A stretch of 64,000 bases of DNA from Pseudoroseicyclus_A sp041714655 (GCF_041714655.1 NZ_CP168219.1:1054001-1118000), one strand, 5' to 3'. Positions 23,277 to 31,870 are shown, numbered from the stretch's first letter. Made by a program: numbers and translations. The notes: generated by a model not told the origin, from the sequence alone.

Positions 23277-24005
23277 TCACATGAGCCGGTCCCAGAGCCG
23301 ATAGGGGATGAGGGCGCTCCAGCGGAAGAGCCAGGCGAAGGGCGCGGGGAAGTCGCGGCGGAAGCGGCCGCTGTCGATCAGGCGCATCACCTGGGCCGCG
23401 GCCTCCTCCGGCTCCATGATCTGCGGCATGGAGAAGTCGTTCTTGTCTGTCAGCCGGGTGCGGATGAAGCCGGGGTTGGCGATCTGCACCTTGAGGTCTG
23501 TCCCCCGCAGGTCGGAGCGCATGCTTTCGGCGAGGCTCAGAAGCGCCGCCTTCGGGGCCGAATAGCCGATGGCGCCCGGCAGGCCGCGAAAGGCGGAGAG
23601 CGAGCCGACCAGGACGAGCCGCCCCGAGCGGCGGGCCAGCATCGCCGGCAGCGCCCGGCCGATCAGGCGGAGCGCGCCGAGGAAGTTGGCGTCGACCATG
23701 GTCTCGGCCTGCTCCGCGTCCCAGTCCTTCGCCGACATCGGGTCGTAGAGGCCGACGGAATAGAGAAGCGCATCCGGCGCCCCGGCTTTCTCCACCGCCG
23801 CATGGATGCTCGCAGGGTCGCTCACATCCATCGGCAGCACGGTCGCGTCGCGGCATTTGCCCGCGATCTCGGCCAGCGCCTCCTCCCTCCGGGCAGAGAG
23901 GATCAGCCGGCAGCCGCGCTTGTCGAGCGCCTCGGCCAGCGCCGCGCCGAGACCGGAGGAGGCGCCGACGATCCACCAGGTCTGGCCGGAGAGATCCGTG
24001 CTCAT
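23277..24005 (-). CDS. Short-chain dehydrogenase/reductase
   Basis: A 242-residue classical SDR. Residues 12-20 carry the nucleotide motif GASSGLG, with the active-site set GSLSAF and YSAPKAA (Ser, Tyr, Lys) in the middle. It reduces or oxidises a carbonyl/alcohol with NAD(P). It is the last gene of a four-gene operon whose start codons each overlap the preceding stop, behind an RpoE-type promoter. The operon partners act on lipids, so a fatty-acid or lipid carbonyl is a plausible substrate. Confidence 0.9.
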   Translation of the reverse strand: MSTDLSGQTWWIVGASSGLGAALAEALDKRGCRLILSARREEALAEIAGKCRDATVLPMDVSDPASIHAAVEKAGAPDALLYSVGLYDPMSAKDWDAEQAETMVDANFLGALRLIGRALPAMLARRSGRLVLVGSLSAFRGLPGAIGYSAPKAALLSLAESMRSDLRGTDLKVQIANPGFIRTRLTDKNDFSMPQIMEPEEAAAQVMRLIDSGRFRRDFPAPFAWLFRWSALIPYRLWDRLM

Positions 24006-25081
24006 CGTCCCGCCTCGCCGGCATGGGTCAGCTCGATCTGCACGACCTGCCGCTGGCCGAGCGCAAAGGCGGCGGCCGCGGAGTCGAACTGCCAGCGCCA
24101 GCGGCGCAGCATGTCTTCGCCGAAGCCGAGCGCCAGGGCACGGGGGCGGGCGGCCTCCAGCCGCGCCGACCAGTGGCGCAGCGTCCGCGCGTAATCGGCG
24201 CCGAAGGCGAAGCGCTGGCCGGGGGCGAGCCCGGCGAGCACGGCGAGGCCGGTGAGCCGCGCCTCCTCCTCCGGCCCGTGGGTGACGGATTGCAGAAGCG
24301 CCCGGCCGCCATCGGCCAGCCGCGCGCGCATCTCGGCGAGGAGCCGGGGCAGGGCGGCGGAGCCCGCCGGCTCTATGGCCGCGATGCCGCCGTACCGGCC
24401 CGGCGCGCCCCTGGCGGCCAGCCGTACCTCGGCCCGCCCGTCGAGCCGCGCGTCGGTGAAGGAGGCCTGGGCGGGATGCTCGGCGAGGCCGGTGGCCCGG
24501 AGACCGCGCGCGGCGGCCCGCTCCAGAAGCCCGCCCCAGCCGCAGGACATGTCGAGCAGCCGCGGCGCGCCGCCGATCCGGTCGAGCACCCGGTCGTACT
24601 TCCGTGACTGGGCGCGGCCGAGGTCGTCATCGCCGGGCTGGAAGAGCGCCGCGGTGAAGCTCATCCCCGGATCGAGGAAGAGCTGGAAGAACTCGTTGCC
24701 GGGCAGGGGGGCACCGCGGCCCCGGCCGGGCCCCGGATGCAGCCCCGCCGGACATCTCTGCAAAGCGCGGAGCGGGCCTGAGGCCAGCGGGCCGGGGCGC
24801 AAAGGAAAGGCCGCCCGGTTCTCGGCGAAGAGCCGGGCGAGCGCCTCGGGCTCCGGCGAATGCCAGAGGCCGCGGGCGAAGCTCTCCGCCAGCAGATCGG
24901 GCCGCTGCGAGAGGAGCGGCGGCGCGGCGGCCCAGTCGTTGAGCTCCAGATGCGCCGCGCGCGGGCCGCTGCCGTAGTGCCGCTCCTGCCCGCCGGGCAG
25001 GGTGACGTTGAGCTGGCCGGCCTCCACCGCCTCGCAGGCGGCGAGGAAGCGGGTGGGGGCGCCGGGGGGGCGGCGGATCAT
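24002..25081 (-). CDS. Cyclopropane-fatty-acid-synthase-like methyltransferase (divergent)
   Basis: A 359-residue SAM-dependent methyltransferase related to cyclopropane fatty acyl-phospholipid synthase. GNEFFQLFLDPGMSFTAALF matches the CFA substrate-channel motif (normally FYxxFLDxxMxYSCAYF), and LDMSCGWGGLLERAA is motif I with Met-Ser in place of the usual Ile-Gly. The C-terminal part is shorter and more divergent than in true CFA synthases. In Rhodobacter, related methylases methylate unsaturated fatty acyl chains en route to furan fatty acids under RpoE control. It is the third gene of the RpoE operon, 4-bp overlaps on both sides. Confidence 0.8.
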   Translation of the reverse strand: MIRRPPGAPTRFLAACEAVEAGQLNVTLPGGQERHYGSGPRAAHLELNDWAAAPPLLSQRPDLLAESFARGLWHSPEPEALARLFAENRAAFPLRPGPLASGPLRALQRCPAGLHPGPGRGRGAPLPGNEFFQLFLDPGMSFTAALFQPGDDDLGRAQSRKYDRVLDRIGGAPRLLDMSCGWGGLLERAAARGLRATGLAEHPAQASFTDARLDGRAEVRLAARGAPGRYGGIAAIEPAGSAALPRLLAEMRARLADGGRALLQSVTHGPEEEARLTGLAVLAGLAPGQRFAFGADYARTLRHWSARLEAARPRALALGFGEDMLRRWRWQFDSAAAAFALGQRQVVQIELTHAGEAGR

Positions 25082-25842
25082 GTCAGTTCCTCCTTGGGGG
25101 GCAGGGGGCGCGGCCGGTAGCGGGCGCCCTTGGCCTTGAGCCGCAGCGCCTGCCAGTAGATCAGCGCCCCGGTGCGCAGCCCCCCGAGCGGCAGGCGCAG
25201 GCCCGCCGAGAGGAGCGCGCCGTTGGTCATCGGCCGGCGGCGGCCGAAGAGCGTCGCATGCAGCCGCTCGGCGCCGTCCTCATGGGTGATGAGGATGCCG
25301 ATGCGCTCCTCCGAGATGTCGAAGCCGAAGGTGTACTCCCCCGCGATCTCGCGGAAGGGCGAGACGTGAAAGACCTTCTCGGCCTTGAGCCGGTCGGAAC
25401 GCAGGATCGGCGCGAAGCCGGACTTCGCGACGAGGTAGGAATGCCGATCGCCGAAGGTGTTGTTCACCTCGGCGATCACCGCGATCAGGTTGTCGCCGCG
25501 CAGCGCCAGCCAGAAGCTCACGGGGTTGAACCCCATCCCCATCAGCCGCGGCTGCGCGAGGAGGAGGAGCCGCTCGTCCTCGCCGATCACCAGCCCGTGC
25601 GAGGCGAAGGCCTCGCGCGCCCAGGGCGCGCCGCGCCCGGCGCCGCGCTGGCCGCCGTGGTCGATGTCGCGCACGGCGGCGAAGCCCCGGCGGCGGGAGA
25701 AGAGGGTAGGCCCCGGCGTTCCGGCCTCGAGCGAGATAAGCACGAAGGGCACGCGGGTGCGGAAGGCATGGGAAACGCGCCCCTCCCGCGCATGGGTCGT
25801 CACCGCATCGACGAACTCCGGTCTCATGCCTTGGGGCCTCAT
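25078..25842 (-). CDS. DUF1365-family protein
   Basis: A 254-residue DUF1365 protein with the typical RVSHAFRTRVPF start region, LMGMGFNPVSFWLAL and EVNNTFGDRHSY (about residues 98-135). DUF1365 genes nearly always sit beside a FAD-dependent oxidoreductase and a CFA-like methylase, exactly as here. From memory, one member in R. sphaeroides is needed to put oxygen into the furan ring of furan fatty acids; this should be checked. The start overlaps the oxidoreductase stop. Confidence 0.87.
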   Translation of the reverse strand: MRPQGMRPEFVDAVTTHAREGRVSHAFRTRVPFVLISLEAGTPGPTLFSRRRGFAAVRDIDHGGQRGAGRGAPWAREAFASHGLVIGEDERLLLLAQPRLMGMGFNPVSFWLALRGDNLIAVIAEVNNTFGDRHSYLVAKSGFAPILRSDRLKAEKVFHVSPFREIAGEYTFGFDISEERIGILITHEDGAERLHATLFGRRRPMTNGALLSAGLRLPLGGLRTGALIYWQALRLKAKGARYRPRPLPPKEELT

Positions 25843-27137
25843 GCGAGCGCCATTTGCGGGGCGAGCTGGGGGGCCATGGCCTCGGCGACGCGCACGGCGC
25901 TGGCGAACCCGTCCTCGTGGAAGCCGTGCCGCATCCAGGCGCCGGCATAGAAGGTGCCGCGCTCGCCCTGCATCGCCTTCAGCCGCTGCTGCGCCGCGAG
26001 CGCCCCGGCATCGAAGACCGGATGGCGGTAGGTCACCTCGTCATAGATCGCCTCCTGCCGCACGGGGCGGACGGGGTTGAGCGACACGAAGAGCGGATCG
26101 TCCTGGGGGATATTCTGCAGGCGGTTCATCCAGTAGGTGACGCCGATGCGCGGTTGCTCGGCGGCGCCTTCAGACTGGTAGACCCAGGACGACCAGCAGG
26201 TCCGACGCCTGGGCATCTGGCCTTCATCGGCGTGAAGGACGGCGTGATTGTCCTGATAGCGGACGGCCGAGAGCGCCTGCCGCTCGGCCTCGGACGGGTC
26301 GGTCAGCAGCGCCAACGCCTGATCGGAATGGCAGGCGAGGATCACCTGGTCGTAATGCTCCGCCTCGCCGCCGACGGGGCGCAGGCTGATGCCCCGGCCC
26401 GGATGCCGGGTGACGGAGGCGACGGGGGCGCCGCGGCGGAGCGTCGCGCCGGTGGCGGCGAGATGCGCCTCGAGCCGGCGGACATATTCCACCGAGCCGC
26501 CATCCACCGTCCACCATTGGTGCTGTCCGCTGGCGGAGAGGAGCGCGTGGTTGCGGAAGAAGGCGAGGAGCGCCAGCGCCGGATAATCGCGGATCCGCGC
26601 CGGCGGGGTCGACCAGATCGCCCCGCAGAGGGGCAGAAGGTAATAGCGTTCGAACCAGGGGCCGAGCCGGAGGGCGTCCATCAATTCGCCGATGCTCTGC
26701 CCCTCGCGCGCCGCCGCCTCCGCCCCGGAATTGAAGCGGAAGATGTCACGCAGCATCCGCAGGAAGCCCGGGCGCAGGAGGTTGGCGCGCTGGCCGGAGA
26801 GGGCAGAGAGGTCCCGCAGCCCGTATTCCACCCGGCCGCCGTCGATCGTCGCGCCGAAGCTCATGTCGCTCTTCGCCACCGGCACGCCGAGCTCGTGGAA
26901 CATCCGCGTCAGATGCGGATAGGTCGCGTAGTTGAAGACGATGAAGCCTGTGTCGACCGGCTGGTCGCCGCGCTTGCCGGCGATCACCGTCCGCGCATGG
27001 CCGCCGAGGCGCGGCTCGGCCTCGAAAAGCGTGACGCGGTGCGAGGGGGCGAGCAGCCAGGCGGCCGCGAGGCCGGATATGCCCCCGCCGACGATGGCGA
27101 TCTTCTGGGGGCGGGTCGGCGCGAAGTCGAATGACAT
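25839..27137 (-). CDS. FAD-dependent oxidoreductase (amine-oxidase fold), lipid desaturase candidate
   Basis: A 432-residue flavoprotein with the Rossmann motif IVGGGISGLAAAWLL near residue 14 and the EAEPRLGGHART second FAD motif. It belongs to the NAD(P)/FAD amine-oxidase group that always accompanies DUF1365 and CFA-like genes. Rhodobacter relatives are RpoE-induced and have been linked to fatty acyl desaturation during furan fatty acid synthesis. ATG 27135-27137 with AGAGGA upstream is the start; the open frame continues far upstream only as noise. First gene of the operon, directly behind an RpoE-type promoter. Confidence 0.88.
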   Translation of the reverse strand: MSFDFAPTRPQKIAIVGGGISGLAAAWLLAPSHRVTLFEAEPRLGGHARTVIAGKRGDQPVDTGFIVFNYATYPHLTRMFHELGVPVAKSDMSFGATIDGGRVEYGLRDLSALSGQRANLLRPGFLRMLRDIFRFNSGAEAAAREGQSIGELMDALRLGPWFERYYLLPLCGAIWSTPPARIRDYPALALLAFFRNHALLSASGQHQWWTVDGGSVEYVRRLEAHLAATGATLRRGAPVASVTRHPGRGISLRPVGGEAEHYDQVILACHSDQALALLTDPSEAERQALSAVRYQDNHAVLHADEGQMPRRRTCWSSWVYQSEGAAEQPRIGVTYWMNRLQNIPQDDPLFVSLNPVRPVRQEAIYDEVTYRHPVFDAGALAAQQRLKAMQGERGTFYAGAWMRHGFHEDGFASAVRVAEAMAPQLAPQMALA

Positions 27138-27163
27138 GCAGGTCCTCTTCGGTGGATTGCAGG

Positions 27164-27192
27164 AGATACGGGGCGCGCGCCGGTGTGGATCA
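27164..27192 (-). promoter_or_regulatory. RpoE (ECF11)-type promoter of the lipid operon
   Basis: On the minus strand TGATCC (27187-27192) is followed after 17 nt by GTAT (27166-27169), and the sequence leads to the oxidoreductase start 29 bp on. The same arrangement, with the same spacing, precedes rpoE on the other strand. Confidence 0.7.
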
Positions 27193-27258
27193 CTCGGGGC
27201 AGGGCGGGGCAGGGCCAGACGGCCGCGGCACGGACGTCCGGTGCCCGACGGACAGCGA

Positions 27259-27309
27259 GGGTGTGGGGCCAGCCCCCACTCCCCCGGAGTACTTGCAAGA
27301 AAGCGAGGG
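27259..27309. repeat. Dispersed GC-hairpin repeat, copy 2
   Basis: GGGGCCAGCCCC hairpin, then CTCCCCCGGAGTACTTGCAAG and AAAGCGAGG. It is a diverged copy of the family at 8179 and 63155 and lies between the two divergent RpoE promoters in the 309-bp rpoE/lipid-operon gap. Confidence 0.5.
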
Positions 27310-27325
27310 GGCGGTGGCGCGGAAG

Positions 27326-27352
27326 TGATCCGGGGCGGGGGGCCTTGCGTAT
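27326..27352 (+). promoter_or_regulatory. RpoE (ECF11)-type autoregulatory promoter of rpoE-chrR
   Basis: TGATCC (27326-27331), 17 nt, GTAT (27349-27352). It matches the minus-strand box of the lipid operon at TGATCC, GTATC and the spacing. A start site near 27360 would leave a leader of about 85 nt before the GTG chosen for rpoE. Confidence 0.7.
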
Positions 27353-27446
27353 CCCTGGCATGTTGATCGAGACCGCCCGTCCTGCGACATTGACCAAGGC
27401 GCCCCGGCGGCGCCCGGGGGCGAGCCATGCGGGCGGGGATGTGAGC

Positions 27447-28028
27447 GTGACGGACGATCGGGCGGGCGTGCCGCCCCTTGCGGAACAGACGCTGCAGATG
27501 CTCGCCGTCCGCGACCGTCGCGACCGGGCGGCCTTCGGCAAGCTCTTCGACCATTACGCGCCGCGCCTGAAGGCGATGGCGATGCGGGGCGGCGCCTCCG
27601 CCGCCCTGGCCGAGGATATCGTGCAGGACGTCATGCTGACGATCTGGCGCAAGGCCGATCAATACGATCCGGCGCGCGCCCCGGTCTCTGCCTGGATCTT
27701 CCGCATCGCCCGCAACCGGCAGATCGACATCGCCCGCCGCAACCGGCGGCCCGAGCCCGAGCTTCTGGTCAGCGCCGCCGAGGCGGATGCGCCGGACGAG
27801 GGCTCGGCCGGCGACATGCTGGCGCTCGCGGAAGAGAGCGAGGCCCTGCGCGCCGCGCTCCGCGCCCTCTCTCCCGAGCAGCGCGCGGTGATCGAGAGCG
27901 CCTATCTCGGCGATCTCACCCACCGCGAGATTCATGCCGAGACCGGCCTGCCGCTCGGCACCATCAAATCCCGCATCCGGCTCGCGCTCGAGCGGCTGCG
28001 GCACGAACTGAAGGACCTCCGCCCGTGA
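27447..28028 (+). CDS. rpoE: ECF sigma factor RpoE (singlet-oxygen response)
   Basis: A 193-residue ECF11-type sigma factor. Sigma-2: LFDHYAPRLKAMAM...AEDIVQDVMLTIWRKADQYD...WIFRIARNRQIDIARR; sigma-4: LSPEQRAVIESAYLGDLTHREIHAETGLPLGTIKSRIRLALERLR (both seen as short runs, residues about 35-105 and 132-190). The GTG at 27447 is chosen because of GGGG 8 nt upstream and the promoter at 27326; an ATG at 27360 in frame would be almost leaderless. Free RpoE turns on defences against singlet oxygen. It is coupled to chrR by a GTGA overlap. Confidence 0.93.
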   Translation: MTDDRAGVPPLAEQTLQMLAVRDRRDRAAFGKLFDHYAPRLKAMAMRGGASAALAEDIVQDVMLTIWRKADQYDPARAPVSAWIFRIARNRQIDIARRNRRPEPELLVSAAEADAPDEGSAGDMLALAEESEALRAALRALSPEQRAVIESAYLGDLTHREIHAETGLPLGTIKSRIRLALERLRHELKDLRP

Positions 28029-28720
28029 GCCCGCCCGTGACCTCTTCCGTGAGCCCCTCCGCGCCCGGCCCGATGCCCGGCCCGATCTCGCATCACCTGC
28101 CCGAGGCGATCCTCGCGGCCTATGCCGGCGGCAGCCTCGGCTATGCCTTCGAGCTGGTCGTGGCCGCGCATGTCTCGCTCTGCGACGAATGCCGCGCCCG
28201 GCTCGGCGCGCATGAGGCCGCCGGCGGTGCGGTGCTGGAAGAGGTCGGCGCCGCCGCCCTCTCGCCCGATCTGCGCAGCCGTCTCCTCGGCGCGCTTGCG
28301 GACGAGGCGCCGTCTCATGCGGCTCCGCAGGCGCCCCGCCGCGACGGCCCCTTCCCGGCGCCCGTGGTCGCGGCACTGGGCGGGCGGGCGCCGCGCTGGC
28401 GGAGCCTGACCGGCGGCGCGAAGCAATGCATCCTCGAGGACGAGGCGGCCGGCTCCGTCCGGCTCCTGTCGATCCCGCCGGGCGCGGCGATGCCGGAGCA
28501 CGGGCATGGCGGGCTCGAGCTGACGCTCGTCCTGCAAGGGGCTTACCGCGACGCGGGCGGGCGCTACGGCGCCGGCGATGTCGCGGTCGAGGAGGATGAC
28601 GACGGTCACCAGCCCGTCGCCGAGCCCGGCGAGACCTGCATCTGCCTCGCCGCCGCCGATGCGCCCCTGCGGTTCCGCGGCATCGGCCCGCGGCTGGCGC
28701 AGCGCTTCTTCCGCATCTAG
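28025..28720 (+). CDS. chrR: Zinc anti-sigma factor ChrR
   Basis: A 231-residue ChrR protein. The N-terminal zinc anti-sigma domain has HH near residue 23 and HVSLCDEC (HxxxCxxC) at about 49-56, the C-terminal cupin has PEHGHGGLELTLVLQG (His, His, Glu) and a later His in DDGHQ for its metal. ChrR holds RpoE inactive; singlet oxygen triggers its breakdown. The GTG overlapping the rpoE stop is taken as start; an in-frame ATG at 28073 would give a shorter N-terminus closer to the Rhodobacter protein. Confidence 0.95.
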   Translation: MSPPVTSSVSPSAPGPMPGPISHHLPEAILAAYAGGSLGYAFELVVAAHVSLCDECRARLGAHEAAGGAVLEEVGAAALSPDLRSRLLGALADEAPSHAAPQAPRRDGPFPAPVVAALGGRAPRWRSLTGGAKQCILEDEAAGSVRLLSIPPGAAMPEHGHGGLELTLVLQGAYRDAGGRYGAGDVAVEEDDDGHQPVAEPGETCICLAAADAPLRFRGIGPRLAQRFFRI

Positions 28721-28880
28721 GCGCGGCGGCCCTTCGCCGCCCCCGGCCGCGCCGGGCGCGGCCGGGCCGCGTCTCGCGGTGGTCGGGCCGCGCCCGTTCA
28801 TCTTCTGTCAGCACCTGTCGGCTATCCCGGCGCGGTCAACCTCGCAACCGGGGCCCCCGCCCCTGACCGACAGGACGCAC

Positions 28881-29465
28881 ATGATCAATCGCACCCTCCT
28901 TTCCGCTGCCCTCGGCACGGCCCTTCTCGGCGCCGGCTCCGTCGCGCAGGCGACCGAAATGAACGCCGAGACGCAGGCCTTCTACACCGAGACGGTCTAT
29001 CCGCTGATCACCAGCGCGGCGGTGCTCGACGCGGTCGCCGCCCAGAATGCCCAGACCCATGGCTATACGGCCGACGATATCGCCGCCCTCGACCGGCAAT
29101 GGGCCGCCGAGATCGGCCGCGCCGATGCCGAGCTGATCAACTCCGTGACCGGCTCGGCCCTCTCCGCGCAGCTGCGCGAGATGATCGAGGGCTCGAACGG
29201 CATCTATACCGAGATCTTCCTGATGGACGCCCAGGGGCTGAACGTCGCGAGCAGCGGCGTGACCTCCGACTATTGGCAGGGCGACGAGGCGAAGTTCCAG
29301 GAGAGCTTTGGCGCCGGCGCCGATGCCTTCCACCTCAGCGAGGTGGAATTCGACGAGAGCGCCCAGGCCTATTCGGTCCAGGTCTCCTTCCCCATCAACG
29401 ACCCGGCCACGGGTGAACCGATCGGCGCCATCACCTTCGGGGTGGATGCCACCGTTCTTCAATGA
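28881..29465 (+). CDS. Periplasmic cache/PDC-like sensor domain protein
   Basis: A 194-residue exported protein with a clear signal peptide (residues 1-24, ending AQATE). The mature part has a helix with TETVYPLITSAAVLDAVAAQN and ends with a beta pattern of YTEIFLMDAQGLNVASSG, AQAYSVQVSFPI and GAITFGVDA, which is typical of PDC/cache sensor domains, here without membrane anchor or output. It is followed 82 bp later by a chemoreceptor gene, so it may bind a ligand and present it to that receptor. The fold call is by pattern. Confidence 0.7.
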   Translation: MINRTLLSAALGTALLGAGSVAQATEMNAETQAFYTETVYPLITSAAVLDAVAAQNAQTHGYTADDIAALDRQWAAEIGRADAELINSVTGSALSAQLREMIEGSNGIYTEIFLMDAQGLNVASSGVTSDYWQGDEAKFQESFGAGADAFHLSEVEFDESAQAYSVQVSFPINDPATGEPIGAITFGVDATVLQ

Positions 29466-29547
29466 CGGCAGGGCGGGCCTCTGGCCCGCCCCAGCGGCCG
29501 CCGGGGGGCGGCGCCGCGCCGGCTGTGACGCATGAAAGGTCAGTAAA

Positions 29548-31272
29548 TTGGAACAGACACGAGGCGGCCTGCGGTTTCTCACGGGCTCTGTTTTCATCAA
29601 ATCGGCCGGTCTGACGGCACTGACGGCGGCCATCACCGCCGTGCTGCTGGTCGTCCTGTCGACCGCCGAGACGACCCGGCTCGCCAAGGAAAGCCTCGCG
29701 CGCCTGGCACTCGAAGTCGTGCAGACCGACGCGACCTCCATGGCCGGCCATGTGCGCTTCGCCAATGCCGAGGCCATCGCCGCGGCGATGGACGAGCACA
29801 TCAAGCGCGCCGGCGAGCAGTTCGTGCATCTCGAGATCAACGGCATGGACGGCCAGGTGCTCGAGGAGCGGGGCACCGTCTCCGCCGAGACCGAGGCCCA
29901 GATGGACCGGATGGCCGAAGAGGCTCTCCGCACCGGCGAGACCGTTGTCGCCGGGGACGGCTTCCTGGTCTCCCAGCCGATCTTCTTCGGCAATGATGTC
30001 ACCCCGACCGGCGTCATCAACGTCGCCTGGTCGCCCGACGCGCTTCTGGGCGAGATTGCCGCGCAGCGGCAGGTCACCCTTCTGATCGTCGCCGGTGTCT
30101 TCCTGGCCCTCGTCGCCATCAGCGCCGAGATCACGCGCCGGATGATCGGCAATCCGCTCCGCCGCATGGCCACCGCCGTCAACTGCGTGTCGGACGGCAA
30201 GGAGGATTGCGACATCCGCATGACCGAGCGGCATGACGAGGTCGGCGAGATCGCCCGCTCGGTGCAGCTCCTGCACACCAAGCTCCTCGCCGCGCGCCAG
30301 GCCGAGGCCGAGCGCGACCGCGCGCGGGGCGAGCAGGCGCGGGTGGTGGAGCGGCTCGGCCGCGGCCTGACCGCCCTCGCCGATGGCGACCTCACCCACC
30401 GGATCGACCAGCCTTTCGGCCACGAATACGAACAGCTCCGCGCCGATTTCAACCGGGCGCTGGAGCGGCTCTCCGCCGCCATCAGCCAGGTCTACGGCGC
30501 CGCCAGCTCGATCCGCGAGGGCATCGGCTCCGTCTCCGCCTCGTCCGACGATCTCTCCCGCCGGACGGAGAACCAGGCGGCGACGCTGGAGGAAACCGCC
30601 GCCGCGCTCGACGAGCTCACCGCCTCCGTCCGCGCCGCCGCCGACGGCTCGCGCGAGGTCGAGGGCATCGTCACCGATGCGCGCAGCCATGCCGAGCATT
30701 CCGGCCAGGTCGTGCAGAGTGCCGTCTCGGCGATGACCAAGATCGAGAAGAGCTCCGAGCAGATCAGCCAGATCATCGGCGTGATCGACGACATCGCCTT
30801 CCAGACCAACCTCCTCGCGCTCAACGCGGGCGTCGAGGCGGCGCGGGCCGGCGAGGCGGGCAAGGGCTTCGCCGTCGTCGCCTCCGAGGTCCGGGTTCTG
30901 GCGCAGCGCACCTCCGACGCCGCCAAGGAGATCAAGGACCTGATCTCCGGCTCGACGGCGCAGGTCGGCGAGGGCGTGACGCTGGTCGGCAAGGCGGGCG
31001 AGGCGCTGAACTCGATCGTCGAGCGGGTGAGCCATATCTCCGAGCTGGTCACCGGCATCGCCGCCGGCACGGTGGAGCAGGCCAATTCTCTGGACGAGAT
31101 CAACACCGGCGTCACCTCGCTCGATCAGGTCACCCAGCAGAACGCCGCCATGGTTGAGGAAAGCACCGCCGCCGCGCACACGCTCTATGCGGATGCCGAC
31201 CGGCTGGCCTCGCTGGTGGGGCAGTTCCAGATCACGCAGGGCCGCGCCGCGCCGCACGCCCGCGCCGCCTGA
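29548..31272 (+). CDS. Methyl-accepting chemotaxis protein
   Basis: A 574-residue chemoreceptor starting at TTG after AAAGG. Helix one (about 17-38), a periplasmic domain of about 135 residues, helix two (about 176-198), HAMP (200-255) and a signalling domain with the hairpin tip FQTNLLALNAGVEAARAGE and GFAVVASEVRVLAQRTSDAA. It controls the CheA kinase of a chemotaxis array. It is the second gene after a soluble cache-like protein; together they may form one sensing unit. A strong terminator follows. Confidence 0.94.
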   Translation: MEQTRGGLRFLTGSVFIKSAGLTALTAAITAVLLVVLSTAETTRLAKESLARLALEVVQTDATSMAGHVRFANAEAIAAAMDEHIKRAGEQFVHLEINGMDGQVLEERGTVSAETEAQMDRMAEEALRTGETVVAGDGFLVSQPIFFGNDVTPTGVINVAWSPDALLGEIAAQRQVTLLIVAGVFLALVAISAEITRRMIGNPLRRMATAVNCVSDGKEDCDIRMTERHDEVGEIARSVQLLHTKLLAARQAEAERDRARGEQARVVERLGRGLTALADGDLTHRIDQPFGHEYEQLRADFNRALERLSAAISQVYGAASSIREGIGSVSASSDDLSRRTENQAATLEETAAALDELTASVRAAADGSREVEGIVTDARSHAEHSGQVVQSAVSAMTKIEKSSEQISQIIGVIDDIAFQTNLLALNAGVEAARAGEAGKGFAVVASEVRVLAQRTSDAAKEIKDLISGSTAQVGEGVTLVGKAGEALNSIVERVSHISELVTGIAAGTVEQANSLDEINTGVTSLDQVTQQNAAMVEESTAAAHTLYADADRLASLVGQFQITQGRAAPHARAA

Positions 31273-31298
31273 CGCTCCAGATCCCCGCTCCGCAGCCG

Positions 31299-31329
31299 AC
31301 GCGCCCCGCCATCCCGGCGGGGCGCGTTT
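31299..31329 (+). terminator. Intrinsic terminator after the chemoreceptor gene
   Basis: A 12-bp stem (31299-31310 with 31316-31327), 5-nt loop and TTT tail lie 26 bp after the chemoreceptor stop, before the convergent DoxX gene. Confidence 0.75.
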
Positions 31330-31336
31330 CCGCGTC

Positions 31337-31723
31337 TCAGGCGCCCGAAAAGGGGAAGACCGCCCGGATCGACGGATCGCGCAGCCAGAGCCCCAGCCAG
31401 AGCGCGATGCCGAGGTAGATGCTGAAGAGCACATGCGAGTAGAGCTGCGAGCCGGCCTGCATCTGCGTGGCCATCGCGCCGCCGAGAAGCCCCATGGTCA
31501 GCACCGCCCCGAGAAGCGCCGTCGGCGGGAAGAGGTAGAGGAGCGTCAGCACGACCTCCAGGATGCCGATCAGCAGGACCGGCGCCGTCGGCAAGCCGAG
31601 ATCGGCCATCGATTTCGCGCCGACATCCATGAAGAGCTTCGGCATCGCCGAGGCAAAGAGCATGAAGGCCGCATAGAGGCCCGAGATCACCCAACCGGCG
31701 GTAATCATTGCAGAACCGGACAT
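31337..31723 (-). CDS. DoxX-like membrane protein
   Basis: A 128-residue protein with four membrane helices (about residues 5-25, 45-65, 70-90 and 98-118) and MPKLF motif of DoxX-like proteins. The ATG at 31721-31723 is chosen for its AGGAGAGG site. It often travels with ArsR and SRPBCC genes; an ArsR-SRPBCC pair lies 2 kb away beyond rpsA, on the same strand. A perfect 12-bp palindrome is in its leader. Confidence 0.85.
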   Translation of the reverse strand: MSGSAMITAGWVISGLYAAFMLFASAMPKLFMDVGAKSMADLGLPTAPVLLIGILEVVLTLLYLFPPTALLGAVLTMGLLGGAMATQMQAGSQLYSHVLFSIYLGIALWLGLWLRDPSIRAVFPFSGA

Positions 31724-31738
31724 GACCTCTCCTATAGG

Positions 31739-31750
31739 GTTGATATCAAC
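31739..31750. promoter_or_regulatory. Palindrome GTTGATATCAAC upstream of DoxX gene
   Basis: A perfect 12-bp palindrome, 15 bp before the DoxX start. It resembles dyads bound by small winged-helix repressors (ArsR/MarR). It lacks the 4-nt centre of an FNR box. The binding protein is not known. Confidence 0.45.
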
Positions 31751-31870
31751 ATTGGCCATGGTGGGGCTCTTCTGTCAACGGGCCCTGCTGGCTTCGCGAC
31801 GGGGCAGGCGACGGGGCCGCTGGGCCCGGCACCGCGGGCCCGCCCGGCCGCCGCCCGGGGCTTATTTCCC

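Noticed and set aside
25839..28814. A continuous 991-codon minus-strand frame covering rpoE and chrR as well as the oxidoreductase gene
   Set aside because: Only the part after 27137 has protein-like sequence and a ribosome binding site; the rest is antisense to rpoE-chrR and reflects high GC content.
31739..31750. GTTGATATCAAC as an FNR box
   Set aside because: FNR sites need TTGAT-N4-ATCAA; here the half sites touch.
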